Source: Dyadobacter crusticola DSM 16708
GTDB taxonomy: Bacteria > Bacteroidota > Bacteroidia > Cytophagales > Spirosomataceae
Reading direction: 5' to 3'
NCBI RefSeq assembly: GCF_000701505.1
Contig: NZ_JNJB01000006.1
Span: forward strand, 419,990 to 483,989
Length of the DNA: 64,000 nt
The position numbers and the translations under genes were made by a program. Of this stretch, positions 9,333-17,279 are shown one piece after another (position 1 is the first letter of the stretch; each line of letters starts with the position of its first letter). Under the pieces are notes generated by a model that was not told the origin of the DNA, ran no database searches, and was given only the letters and a program-made list of their open reading frames with translations.

Positions 9333-10012
9333 TATGCTATGTATTTTAGAAATTCATTTTTGGTCTCGGCGTTCAAAAATTTCCCGGAGTATTGCGCAGT
9401 CACTGTGGTACTGCCCGCATCGCGGATACCGCGACTGGATACACAATGGTGATGCGCGTCGACGATGACGGCCACATCGTCTGTTCCGAGGGCTTCCCTG
9501 ATCATATCCGCGATCTGGACGGTAAGTCGTTCCTGAACCTGGGGCCGCTGTGCGCAGTACTGCACGATCCGGTTCAGCTTCGACAGGCCGATCACCTGCC
9601 CATTACTGATATAAGCCACATGGGCTTTGCCAACAATGGGTACAAAATGGTGCTCACAGTTGCTAAAAACGGCAATGTTCCGCTCAACCAGCATCTGGTT
9701 ATACTGAAATGAATTGTTGAAAAGGGTTGGTTCTGGCTTGTTGGCCGGGTTTAAACCACTGAAAATCTCTTTTACATACATCTTGGCCACACGTTTCGGC
9801 GTGTCCTTCAAGCTGTCGTCTTCCAGATCCAGGCCAAGAACCCGCATGATGTCGGCAAAATGGCCTGCGATTAAAGCCATTTTTGTGTCATCATCCAGTT
9901 CCGGCATCTCTGCCGCGGGTATTGAACCAGTTGCTTGAAGTTGCGGTGCGTCTTCACGGTCGGTTGCATGCTGTTCTTCTGCTTGCTCTATTAAGGTATC
10001 CAGTTTTAGCAT
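9332..10012 (-). CDS. folE: GTP cyclohydrolase I (type IA)
   Basis: The 226-residue protein matches FolE: an N-terminal extension of about 45 residues, then the tunnelling-fold domain. Zinc ligands are Cys119 and His122 (SNCEHH) and Cys190 (HHHCVSSRG). They match E. coli Cys110, His113 and Cys181 with a constant offset of 9. It converts GTP to 7,8-dihydroneopterin triphosphate, the entry step to folate and other pterins. It is the first gene of a redox operon rather than a folate cluster, so this copy may feed a specialised pterin pool (inference). The promoter must lie in the 182-bp gap to the next gene, which contains the repeat pair at 10048-10097. Confidence 0.95.
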   Translation of the reverse strand: MLKLDTLIEQAEEQHATDREDAPQLQATGSIPAAEMPELDDDTKMALIAGHFADIMRVLGLDLEDDSLKDTPKRVAKMYVKEIFSGLNPANKPEPTLFNNSFQYNQMLVERNIAVFSNCEHHFVPIVGKAHVAYISNGQVIGLSKLNRIVQYCAQRPQVQERLTVQIADMIREALGTDDVAVIVDAHHHCVSSRGIRDAGSTTVTAQYSGKFLNAETKNEFLKYIA

Positions 10013-10047
10013 TTAAAGCGGAGCTGATTAAATTTTGTGCATTTTAC

Positions 10048-10097
10048 TACAATATTGTATTAAAATAAGATATTTGATCCAATATTATACTAAATAA
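10048..10097. promoter_or_regulatory. Direct-repeat operator candidate of the folE operon
   Basis: Two copies of CAATATTrTAyTAAA start at 10050 and 10080, exactly 30 bp apart and differing at two positions. The first copy lies in a perfect 12-bp palindrome, TACAATATTGTA (10048-10059). They sit 36-85 bp upstream of the folE start. Three helical turns of spacing would put two bound dimers on one DNA face. The MarR regulator encoded at the end of the operon is the obvious candidate binder (inference). Confidence 0.45.
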
Positions 10098-10194
10098 CCT
10101 GGGTACGCAGCAACAACGACGGAATTTGTGCCCGTCCGAGATTAGGAATGAGTGGGATTGGCGGCCTTTATTCTGTTAGATTAACTTGAATAGC

Positions 10195-11610
10195 TTAATA
10201 GAGTAACCCTGCGCTCCATTGGAGTGCATAAGCTGTTTTGTAGTATTTGGTTTTGAGTTCAATCAGTTTCTGGCGTGCCTCCAAAGCTTTGTTTTCACGA
10301 CTGTTGATCAGGAAAAGTGAGCTTTCCCCATTCCCAAACCGCGTTTCTTCTGCCTGGACGAGCTGCTGGTAATTGGCGTAGTTAAGAGTTTGCAGCTTGA
10401 TTTGCTCTCTAAGCACATTCAGCTCATTGTGATACTGCCTTACCTTTATTTGTAAATCCAGCTGCTTCTGCATTTGCCCTAAGCGGGTTTCCTCAATTTT
10501 AAGCCGCGCCATTTTGTATTCTCCCCGGCCGGCAGAAAGCCGCAGTGGGATCTCAAATTTGAAGCCGTACTGATAGTTGTTGTCAAAAATTGCCGCTTCT
10601 CCGGCGCTGGCCAATGCATTATATCCTTTACTCAGGTGATTGTAGCGGAAATCTGCCTTGGGCAACAGCTCCTGAAATTTGAGCTTCTTATTGATATCGA
10701 GCGCCCGCAGCTTGAAATCGTAAGATTGAAGTTCAGGATGGGCCTGCGTGGCAGCAGAAAGCAAACTGTTTAGGTTCAGGTCAAAGTCTTCGATATTTTC
10801 TTCATTGTCCCAGTCTGCCGAAGGGGTGATCGTTTCGGGTAAAGTATACGGATCACCTGTGTCTTGCCAAAGAAAGGCGGACAGCTGTAAGCCCGCATTC
10901 CGAAATTCGAGCAGATACTGATTTTGCTGATATTGAAAGCTTTGTAACTGTGCCAGTGTTTCGATCGTATCAATGGCGGCGCGCTCGCCGTTCAGGAGCG
11001 ATTTGCGGACAAAGTCCAGCCGCTGCGCGTTGATGGCTACATTGGCCTGCATGATTAGATACAGATTATAGCTGTTGACCCACTGCCAGTAGGCATTCAT
11101 GGATTCCATCAGCAAATCATTAAGTACCAGTCTTTGCTGCGTATCGGCGAGGGACCTGAATATCCGCGCCTGTTTCAGAAAGGCGCGGCGTTTGTCCATC
11201 AGCAGGTCTTTACCAAGGGGAACGCTCACCCCCAGAAAAGCCGATTGTCCCTTGGTCATCGTGGGGTCCAGCCGCTCCCCGGTGTAATTCTCAATCCCGC
11301 TGTGTACTTCAATGCCATACCAGGCGGGTATCATGATTTCGGGCGAAGTCCTGTTGTAATAGTTAATGCCGTCGAAACGCTTGCGTGCTACGTAGGCACC
11401 CAGCACCGGGTCGAAACCACCGCGCGCAATCAGCAGATCGGCCTGTGCCTTGTCGATGTTGATACCTGCCTGCTTAGCGACCGGGTGGAATTTCCGGACC
11501 AATTCCAGCACCTGCGCCGCGCTGAGTGTTCGTGTCGAATCCTGTGCCGCAGCCGGCTGCAAAACCGCCAGTACTAGCAGTAAGCTCAATTGTATTGCCA
11601 AGCTTTTCAT
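10195..11610 (-). CDS. TolC-family outer membrane efflux protein
   Basis: The 471 residues begin with a signal peptide (cleavage near AAAQDS) and contain the two long-helix repeats of the outer membrane efflux family. The helices are rich in Gln, Leu and Ala (for example LDLQIKVRQYHNELNVLREQ), with a TolC-like end (KLIELKTKYYKTAYALQW). It would form the outer-membrane channel for the HlyD and ABC proteins encoded just upstream, only 7 bp from the HlyD stop. It is the last gene of a three-gene tripartite export operon. Confidence 0.9.
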   Translation of the reverse strand: MKSLAIQLSLLLVLAVLQPAAAQDSTRTLSAAQVLELVRKFHPVAKQAGINIDKAQADLLIARGGFDPVLGAYVARKRFDGINYYNRTSPEIMIPAWYGIEVHSGIENYTGERLDPTMTKGQSAFLGVSVPLGKDLLMDKRRAFLKQARIFRSLADTQQRLVLNDLLMESMNAYWQWVNSYNLYLIMQANVAINAQRLDFVRKSLLNGERAAIDTIETLAQLQSFQYQQNQYLLEFRNAGLQLSAFLWQDTGDPYTLPETITPSADWDNEENIEDFDLNLNSLLSAATQAHPELQSYDFKLRALDINKKLKFQELLPKADFRYNHLSKGYNALASAGEAAIFDNNYQYGFKFEIPLRLSAGRGEYKMARLKIEETRLGQMQKQLDLQIKVRQYHNELNVLREQIKLQTLNYANYQQLVQAEETRFGNGESSLFLINSRENKALEARQKLIELKTKYYKTAYALQWSAGLLY

Positions 11611-11617
11611 AAGCTGC

Positions 11618-12955
11618 CTATTTTGTTTCTTTACCTGAACTTTTCAATGCAGGATCTTTCAAAGTGTAGTAATCCGGCGGGAAGCCGTTGATGTTTCGCC
11701 ATAGCTCGTACCATAGCGGCACGTCTTTAAGCAATGCAATGCCCTGTGCGCCAGTCCCGAGTTTTAGTTGCTGCGGCCACGGCCGATCATTCTCATCCTC
11801 GGCGACCAGCACCCGGAACAGCCCGTTGGGACTGATTGTGTGCTCATAGGCAACCACTTTTCCTCCAAATGTGCCATAGCTGCTCTGCGGCCAGCCACTG
11901 AAAATAATGGCCGGGAAGCCGTCAAACATAAAGCGAACTTTTTGCCCGATGCTGATCAGGGGAAGATCGACGGGGCGCACGTACAACTCTACGGCATAGT
12001 TTACCCGCGTGGGAACGATCACTGTTATACGCTCGCCGTCTTTCAGTATCTCGCCGATCCCGGCCTTGCTGGCCTGAACAATCTGCCCGTCCTGCGGGGC
12101 TACAATGACATACATTCCGTTGCGGATCGTATAATTGGCTACCTGGTTTTCCAGTTTGGCCATTTCGCCTTGTCCGGCTGCGATATTGCTCAGGCTCTGC
12201 AACCGGTCTCCCTCTGCCTTGCTGATCTTTTCGGCATACTCCTGCTGAACGCCATTTTGCTCGATCTCGACGATGAGCATTTCCTGTTTGGTCTGTGCAA
12301 TCTTGTTTTCGGCTGTTATTTTCTTTGCTAATGCATTCTGGAAAGCGGTGTTGCGTTGCTGTAACTGTGTTTGGGATACCAGTCCTTGCTCAAACATTTT
12401 CTGCTGCCGGTCAAACTGGTCTTTGGTCAGATTTAATTCGTTCGTGACAGCTTCGAGTTCGGCCTGTTCGCCCAAAAGCTTGTTGTTGAGTTGGCTCAAC
12501 TTATTTTCAAGCTGCTTGATTTTGAATGTCCTCGCAGCCTGCAATGCCTCCATTTGCGACACAGAGGTAGCGGCTTTTCCTTTATAGAAGTTGATAGAGC
12601 CCTTTTTTGCGTTCACCTGCTCCTGGGTCCTTCCGACCAGGTTAGGGTCCAGGTATTCTTCTTTGATCTCCGATATCTGAATGATCGTGTCGCCTTTCTT
12701 CACAAAATCACCTTCCTTAACCGACCACTTGACGATTTTTCCGGGAATAGGTGAGTTGATGTTCTGAGGCCGCTGCTCCTGATACAGCGAGGTGATATCT
12801 CCCCGGGCTTTAATGTTCTGAGTCCAGGGTAAAAAGAGGAACAGTACAAGCAAAAGGATGATGCCGTAAAACCAGTACCTTACCTTACTTTTTTGATCGT
12901 GAAGATAAATGGTATCGAAGGATTTGAGGGGTATTTTATAGGTCGCTTTTTCCAT
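11618..12955 (-). CDS. HlyD-family membrane fusion protein (periplasmic adaptor)
   Basis: The 445-residue protein has a short cytoplasmic N-terminus, one membrane helix (about 27-46, ending LPWTQNIKA) and a barrel-sandwich half-motif (INSPIPGKIVKWSVKEGDFVKKGDTI). A long coiled-coil hairpin follows (about 105-265) and then the second barrel half (VIVAPQDGQIVQASKAGIGEILKDGE). This is the type I secretion / HlyD adaptor arrangement linking the inner-membrane ABC protein to TolC. It lies 10 bp after the ABC gene and 7 bp before the TolC gene. Confidence 0.92.
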   Translation of the reverse strand: MEKATYKIPLKSFDTIYLHDQKSKVRYWFYGIILLLVLFLFLPWTQNIKARGDITSLYQEQRPQNINSPIPGKIVKWSVKEGDFVKKGDTIIQISEIKEEYLDPNLVGRTQEQVNAKKGSINFYKGKAATSVSQMEALQAARTFKIKQLENKLSQLNNKLLGEQAELEAVTNELNLTKDQFDRQQKMFEQGLVSQTQLQQRNTAFQNALAKKITAENKIAQTKQEMLIVEIEQNGVQQEYAEKISKAEGDRLQSLSNIAAGQGEMAKLENQVANYTIRNGMYVIVAPQDGQIVQASKAGIGEILKDGERITVIVPTRVNYAVELYVRPVDLPLISIGQKVRFMFDGFPAIIFSGWPQSSYGTFGGKVVAYEHTISPNGLFRVLVAEDENDRPWPQQLKLGTGAQGIALLKDVPLWYELWRNINGFPPDYYTLKDPALKSSGKETK

Positions 12956-12965
12956 TTTCTGCCTT

Positions 12966-14621
12966 TCAGATCAAGGTTGCTGTTGCGTTGCTGAGTACAA
13001 TGTGTTTGTCACATTGCTCTAAAAATTCTGCGTCGTCAGTGGCTACCACCACCGTGGCTTTGCCGGCCCTGTTTACCAGGTACTGCATCATTTTCGGCTT
13101 ATCCTGCACGGACATACCTTCCCAGGGATTTTCGAGCAGCAGCAGGACAGGTTCGTCCAGCATTGCCCGTAGTAATGAAATGCGCTTGATATATTGGCTG
13201 GGCAGATTTTTCCCGTTTGGATCTACCTGTGTCTGGAATCCGTCGGGTAACAGGTCCAGAAATCCGGAAAGCCCCGTCAGCTCGGCAAGATTGATGATTT
13301 GCTCAGAGGTAATGTGGTTTCTGCCGACGATGATATTCTCCCACACGGTACCGATGAATATATCTTTATGATTGAGGTACATACCAACCCTTCTTCTAAG
13401 TGAAGGCAGGCGGTAGTCGCTTAGAGGAATTTTGTTAATCAGTAAAGAACCACCGTACTGTTGGAAGTGCCCGCCAAGTATTTTCAGGAAAGTCGATTTA
13501 CCTGACATACCGGATGCAGAGATACCAACAAGGCTTCCGGCTGGAATGTGGATGTTCACATCCTTGAAAATCCGCTTACCATTCGGAAATGCAAACGAGA
13601 AATCAATCAGATCGATACTGACACCGGTATTGGGGAAGTTTAAATCTACGCTGCCCTCGCGCTCGGAAAGGTTTTCCGTAACCGTGGCCAGCTTCTCTAA
13701 ACCGGTGGCTACGTCGTAGACACTGTCCAGGTTAACAATCAGCTTCTCTACCGCATTGATCACGGTAAGTACTACAATCTCCGCCGCGATAAACTCACCG
13801 ACATTGATCTGCTGGTCAAGCAAAAGAAAGGAGCCCCCTGCCAGCATGGCCAGCGTAATCGCCACTTTGGTAATCACAAGTGCCCTGTACTGAACAAGCA
13901 GTACCGAGAAGTGATCAGTTCGCGATTGCAGATATTTGCTTACGTGCGCATCTGTTCTCACCAGATTAAGGTGAGCGTCATATTCCAGCTTGAATGGATT
14001 GATAACCCTCGCCATTTCTTCCAGCCAGCCAACTGTTTTGTACTTGTTAACGCTTTCCTGAAGACTGGTTTTCAAACCATTCGCACCCGTAAGCTGGAAG
14101 ATCAACGATAGTACAAAAAGCAGGGTAAGACCAAACACAATGAAAAACGGATGGTAAATGGCCAGCAGAATCAGCCCGAAAATGATCTGAATACTTGCGA
14201 TGGGTACATCCAGTAACAGCTTCGATAATCCTTTCTGCACATTCAGCACATCAAAAAACCGGTTGACTTTTTCGGGGAGGTAAAACCCGTCCGTCTTCAT
14301 CAGATCAAACCTTGCGATCTTGTCGGCAAACTCAAATGCGTAGCGGGTAAAGATCTTCTGCTGGATTTTTTCAATGATTTTCATCTGATTGATCTGCATC
14401 AGACCCACCGCGCTAACTCCTAACACCACCAGGACGATCAGCACATAGATAGATGTTACCATAGATGCGCCCAGTACAAAACCTATAATGGCCTGAATGC
14501 CAAGCGGCAAGCTCAGGTTTACCAGCCCGCTCAGTGTGGCGTAAAAGTAGATAGACCCCACATCGGACCTGTCCAGCAAAATCAAATCCCATAGCTTCTT
14601 AAAAGGGTTTACTTTCTCCAT
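12966..14621 (-). CDS. ABC exporter-like membrane protein with degenerate nucleotide-binding domain
   Basis: The 551 residues form an ABC exporter half: membrane helices in residues 22-300 and a nucleotide-binding domain from about 332. No peptidase domain is present. The ATPase motifs are badly eroded. Walker A is ASGMSGKST (369-377), with two glycines lost but GKST kept. The Q-loop Gln is Asn417, LSGGQ reads LPSQY (473-477), Walker B Asp is Glu497, the catalytic Glu is Asn498 and the H-loop His is Asp529. The frame is intact and the fold-defining hydrophobic pattern persists, so it is not a decayed gene. It heads the ABC-HlyD-TolC operon, and no cargo gene is evident nearby. It may bind but not hydrolyse ATP. 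Confidence 0.9.
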   Translation of the reverse strand: MEKVNPFKKLWDLILLDRSDVGSIYFYATLSGLVNLSLPLGIQAIIGFVLGASMVTSIYVLIVLVVLGVSAVGLMQINQMKIIEKIQQKIFTRYAFEFADKIARFDLMKTDGFYLPEKVNRFFDVLNVQKGLSKLLLDVPIASIQIIFGLILLAIYHPFFIVFGLTLLFVLSLIFQLTGANGLKTSLQESVNKYKTVGWLEEMARVINPFKLEYDAHLNLVRTDAHVSKYLQSRTDHFSVLLVQYRALVITKVAITLAMLAGGSFLLLDQQINVGEFIAAEIVVLTVINAVEKLIVNLDSVYDVATGLEKLATVTENLSEREGSVDLNFPNTGVSIDLIDFSFAFPNGKRIFKDVNIHIPAGSLVGISASGMSGKSTFLKILGGHFQQYGGSLLINKIPLSDYRLPSLRRRVGMYLNHKDIFIGTVWENIIVGRNHITSEQIINLAELTGLSGFLDLLPDGFQTQVDPNGKNLPSQYIKRISLLRAMLDEPVLLLLENPWEGMSVQDKPKMMQYLVNRAGKATVVVATDDAEFLEQCDKHIVLSNATATLI

Positions 14622-14669
14622 ACTTCTATTGTCTCATTTCCAACAAATATAACAATGCTTTTCTGAATG

Positions 14670-14682
14670 ATAGTATTACTAT
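14670..14682. promoter_or_regulatory. Palindrome between ABC operon and tetR
   Basis: ATAGTA-T-TACTAT is a perfect 13-bp palindrome around one central base. It lies in the 139-bp AT-rich gap between the divergent ABC and TetR genes, where a TetR-type operator controlling both would be expected. Nothing beyond position and symmetry supports it. Confidence 0.35.
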
Positions 14683-14760
14683 TATGAAATATAGTTAAAT
14701 TTTTTTTTAAGACAGGGTTACTCTCGTTTGTGAATATTTTGTTATGTTAGATTTATAAAT

Positions 14761-15441
14761 GTGATCTCGATGGAATTTCAGCTAAGTTTTTCTTTAAATA
14801 AAACGGTCTATTTGAAAGACCCTGAAAGTAGTGAGCTGGGTAAGCAACTTGTTAAGAGCGCGATAGATCTGATCTATGAGTTAGGATTTGAACATTTTAC
14901 ATTCAAAAAGCTGGCGGCGGAGGTCAACACGACTGAGGCGACGGTGTACCGCTATTTTGAAAACAAGCACAGGATGTTACTCTACATCCTGAACTGGTAC
15001 TGGAGTTATATGGAGTTTCTGGTTGTGTTCAGATTACAGAACATAACGGATGCGAAAGTCAAGCTCGAAACCATCATTGAGCTCCTTACGCAGGAACTCC
15101 CGGAGAGCTCGGGGACAATGGATTACAATAAGCGGTTTCTCAACCAGATAGTGATATCAGAAAGCAGCAAGGTGTACCTGGTGAAAGAAGTCAAGGAAAT
15201 TAATAAATCCCAGGTTTTTAAGGCTTATAAAGATTTATGTGCGAGGATTGCATTGGTAGTCAGTGAGTACAATCCCGATTATCAATATCCGAGATCACTT
15301 AGCAGCACATTGATTGAAACGTCGCATTTTCAGCAGTTTTTCTGCACGTTTCTTCCCAAGTTAACAGATGTGGACGGCTCAGACCACAAGAAATTTACCG
15401 CGGCGTTCTTGTCAGATCTGCTTTTTAAAGCACTTGGATAA
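14761..15441 (+). CDS. TetR/AcrR-family transcriptional regulator
   Basis: The 226-residue protein has an N-terminal HTH (about 27-75): KSAIDLIYELGFEHFTFKKLAAEVNTTEATVYRYFENKHRML, with the characteristic TVYRYFENK recognition-helix end. The C-terminal ligand domain is unassigned. The start could be GTG at 14761 or ATG at 14770; both keep the HTH. It is divergent from the ABC-HlyD-TolC operon with 139 bp between them, the usual arrangement for a local repressor of an exporter. Confidence 0.9.
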   Translation: MISMEFQLSFSLNKTVYLKDPESSELGKQLVKSAIDLIYELGFEHFTFKKLAAEVNTTEATVYRYFENKHRMLLYILNWYWSYMEFLVVFRLQNITDAKVKLETIIELLTQELPESSGTMDYNKRFLNQIVISESSKVYLVKEVKEINKSQVFKAYKDLCARIALVVSEYNPDYQYPRSLSSTLIETSHFQQFFCTFLPKLTDVDGSDHKKFTAAFLSDLLFKALG

Positions 15442-15479
15442 CCAGCATGTGAATCTCGCCGGTTGAACTTTTAAATAGC

Positions 15480-15540
15480 ATTGCCAGATACATGCCGCTT
15501 TCAATGAAGAAAAGAAGGCGATCACGGATCTGGCAATTTT
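15480..15540. terminator. Hairpin terminator between tetR and dinB-like gene
   Basis: ATTGCCAGAT (15480-15489) pairs perfectly with ATCTGGCAAT (15528-15537) and runs into TTTT. It lies 38 bp after the tetR stop, where two genes converge, so it can serve both strands. Confidence 0.65.
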
Positions 15541-15594
15541 AAAAACTTGAAAAGACGGAGGTACTATAAGGTGAGAGAGAATGCCTGATTGATC

Positions 15595-16200
15595 CTACCT
15601 GGGAAATTTAGCATCGCTTTTTACTTTCCGGATCTGTCTTAGATGCCGGTCTACGTGGCCCCATTGGTAGATGTACACCTGGTGCATGTTGCGTGGATTT
15701 GGGGTGCCGGTCAGCTCGAAGTGTGCGCGCATATCTGCATCTGTCTTTTTCACAAAAGCGATGTTCTGCTCGCGGCGGCTCAGAAAGAATGTCAGATTGT
15801 TCTTTCCTTTAATAAAGCCGGTAGGTATGGCGATATCAGCTGCTACGTGCGGGTTTGTTTCCATAATAAACTCCGAATAATAGCTGTCTGGCCGGGCTGT
15901 CTGGTTCAATTCCGGCTGCGGCTTGCTGCGCGATCCCATACAGATTTCCCGCGCCCAGATGATTTCCCATAACGCAAGGTGTTCCACAATCTGAGCGATC
16001 GACCAGCGTTCCGGGGATTCTTTGAAATCCCATTGGGCCGGTGTAAGGTTCTCTGTTTCTTTTACCAGTTCGTCCCTCGTGCGGGTCAACTGATCGACGG
16101 TATACTGGCGGTCCGTTTCTGTCCAGAGCTTTTCCTGTGCGAAAGACGGACAGGCTAAACAAATGAACAGTAGCAAGGTGCAATAGTTTGGAAGTTTCAT
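15595..16200 (-). CDS. Secreted DinB-superfamily protein
   Basis: The 201-residue protein has a signal peptide (ends SFAQ, residue about 22) followed by a DinB-like four-helix bundle. The motifs RWSIAQIVEHLALWE (His in helix 2) and YIYQWGHVDRHLRQIRKV (two His in the last helix) are the usual metal-binding triad positions. DinB-fold proteins include metal-dependent thiol transferases and many of unknown role. The activity here is unknown. It is monocistronic and convergent with tetR. Confidence 0.8.
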   Translation of the reverse strand: MKLPNYCTLLLFICLACPSFAQEKLWTETDRQYTVDQLTRTRDELVKETENLTPAQWDFKESPERWSIAQIVEHLALWEIIWAREICMGSRSKPQPELNQTARPDSYYSEFIMETNPHVAADIAIPTGFIKGKNNLTFFLSRREQNIAFVKKTDADMRAHFELTGTPNPRNMHQVYIYQWGHVDRHLRQIRKVKSDAKFPR

Positions 16201-16260
16201 TTCCTGTTAGTTTAGAGGTTTGCCCAAAACTAGACGTAAAAGGAAAACAGGGAGGGTACA

Positions 16261-16292
16261 TTGAGCAAACGGTAGATCCGTTGAGCAAACGG
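16261..16292. promoter_or_regulatory. 20-bp-period direct repeat upstream of the EPS operon
   Basis: TTGAGCAAACGG occurs exactly twice (16261-16272 and 16281-16292), two helical turns apart, 148 bp upstream of the Wza-like start. Direct repeats with about two turns between them are typical of LytTR-type binding sites, and two LytTR regulators are encoded in the same locus. The link is inference. Confidence 0.4.
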
Positions 16293-16439
16293 AAATCACG
16301 GGCCCGAAGTTGGGTAGACAGATCCCTGATGTGACTGCCCGCCTTATCCGCCTAATTGCCCGCTTCATCTGAATGTGTAGAATCGCTGAAAAAGATTGAT
16401 TGTATCATTACATACGTCTTTTCAAGCGACTCATACTGT

Positions 16440-17243
16440 ATGGTGAATTTGTACTCCCTCTCGCTCCGTTCTTTTTTATGCTTATTTGCTGCCGGTTTGG
16501 TAGCTGCCTGCAATGTAAGCTGCATTACACCCAAACAAATGGTGTATTTCCAAAACAGCAGTCCTGAAAACACGGTCGACTCGATCATGCAGGATTATAT
16601 TCCTACCATTCAAAAGAATGATATGCTGTCGATCACAGTCGGCAGTCTGAACCTGGAAGCAAATGATATCTTCAATACCGTTAGCCAGCGCGCGCCATCG
16701 GTTGCAGTGAATGGCGGACAGGCTACATCGCAGCCTTACGGACATCTGGTGTTTGCCGACGGGAGCATTGAAATGCCGCTGATCGGGAAAGTGCATGTGG
16801 AGGGACTGGAATTGCAGCAGGCGGCAGATACCCTCAGGAGAAAGCTCAACAAATACCTCAAAGCACCCTCCGTGGCAATTCACATTCTCAACTTCAAAGT
16901 GTCGGTTCTGGGTGAAGTCAATAAGCCGGCTGTGTACACCATTACCGACGGTAAAGTAACGCTGCCCGAAGCATTGGGGCTAGCCGGGGATCTGACCATT
17001 TACGGCCGGCGCGACAATATCCTGGTTGTCAGGGAAGAGAAGGGAAAACGGGCGTACACCCGCGTAGATCTTACATCAAAAGCAATTTTCGACTCGCCTT
17101 ATTATTACCTCCACAAAGATGATCTCGTTTACGTGGAGCCCGCCAAGGCAAGAATGACCCACGCCGACCGCGCGTATCAGATTTTACCTCTTAGCCTGAG
17201 CATTATAACCACGGTTTCCCTGGTGCTTTTCAGAGTTCTCTAA
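16440..17243 (+). CDS. Polysaccharide export lipoprotein (Wza-like, Poly_export/SLBB)
   Basis: A 267-residue lipoprotein. The ATG at 16440 is chosen because it gives a clean lipoprotein signal (FAAGLVAAC) with the lipid-attached Cys about 22 residues in; an in-frame TTG 28 codons upstream does not. A Poly_export domain (IQKNDMLSITVGSLN...ALGL) is followed by an SLBB-type segment (VSVLGEVNKPAVYTITDGKVTLPEALGLAG) and a hydrophobic C-terminal tail. The family forms the outer-membrane channel for exopolysaccharide. It is the first gene of the EPS operon and is followed after 36 bp by the Wzc-like kinase. Confidence 0.93.
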   Translation: MVNLYSLSLRSFLCLFAAGLVAACNVSCITPKQMVYFQNSSPENTVDSIMQDYIPTIQKNDMLSITVGSLNLEANDIFNTVSQRAPSVAVNGGQATSQPYGHLVFADGSIEMPLIGKVHVEGLELQQAADTLRRKLNKYLKAPSVAIHILNFKVSVLGEVNKPAVYTITDGKVTLPEALGLAGDLTIYGRRDNILVVREEKGKRAYTRVDLTSKAIFDSPYYYLHKDDLVYVEPAKARMTHADRAYQILPLSLSIITTVSLVLFRVL

Positions 17244-17279
17244 GTGCATTCATTGCCTAATAAATAAACATCCTTTATA

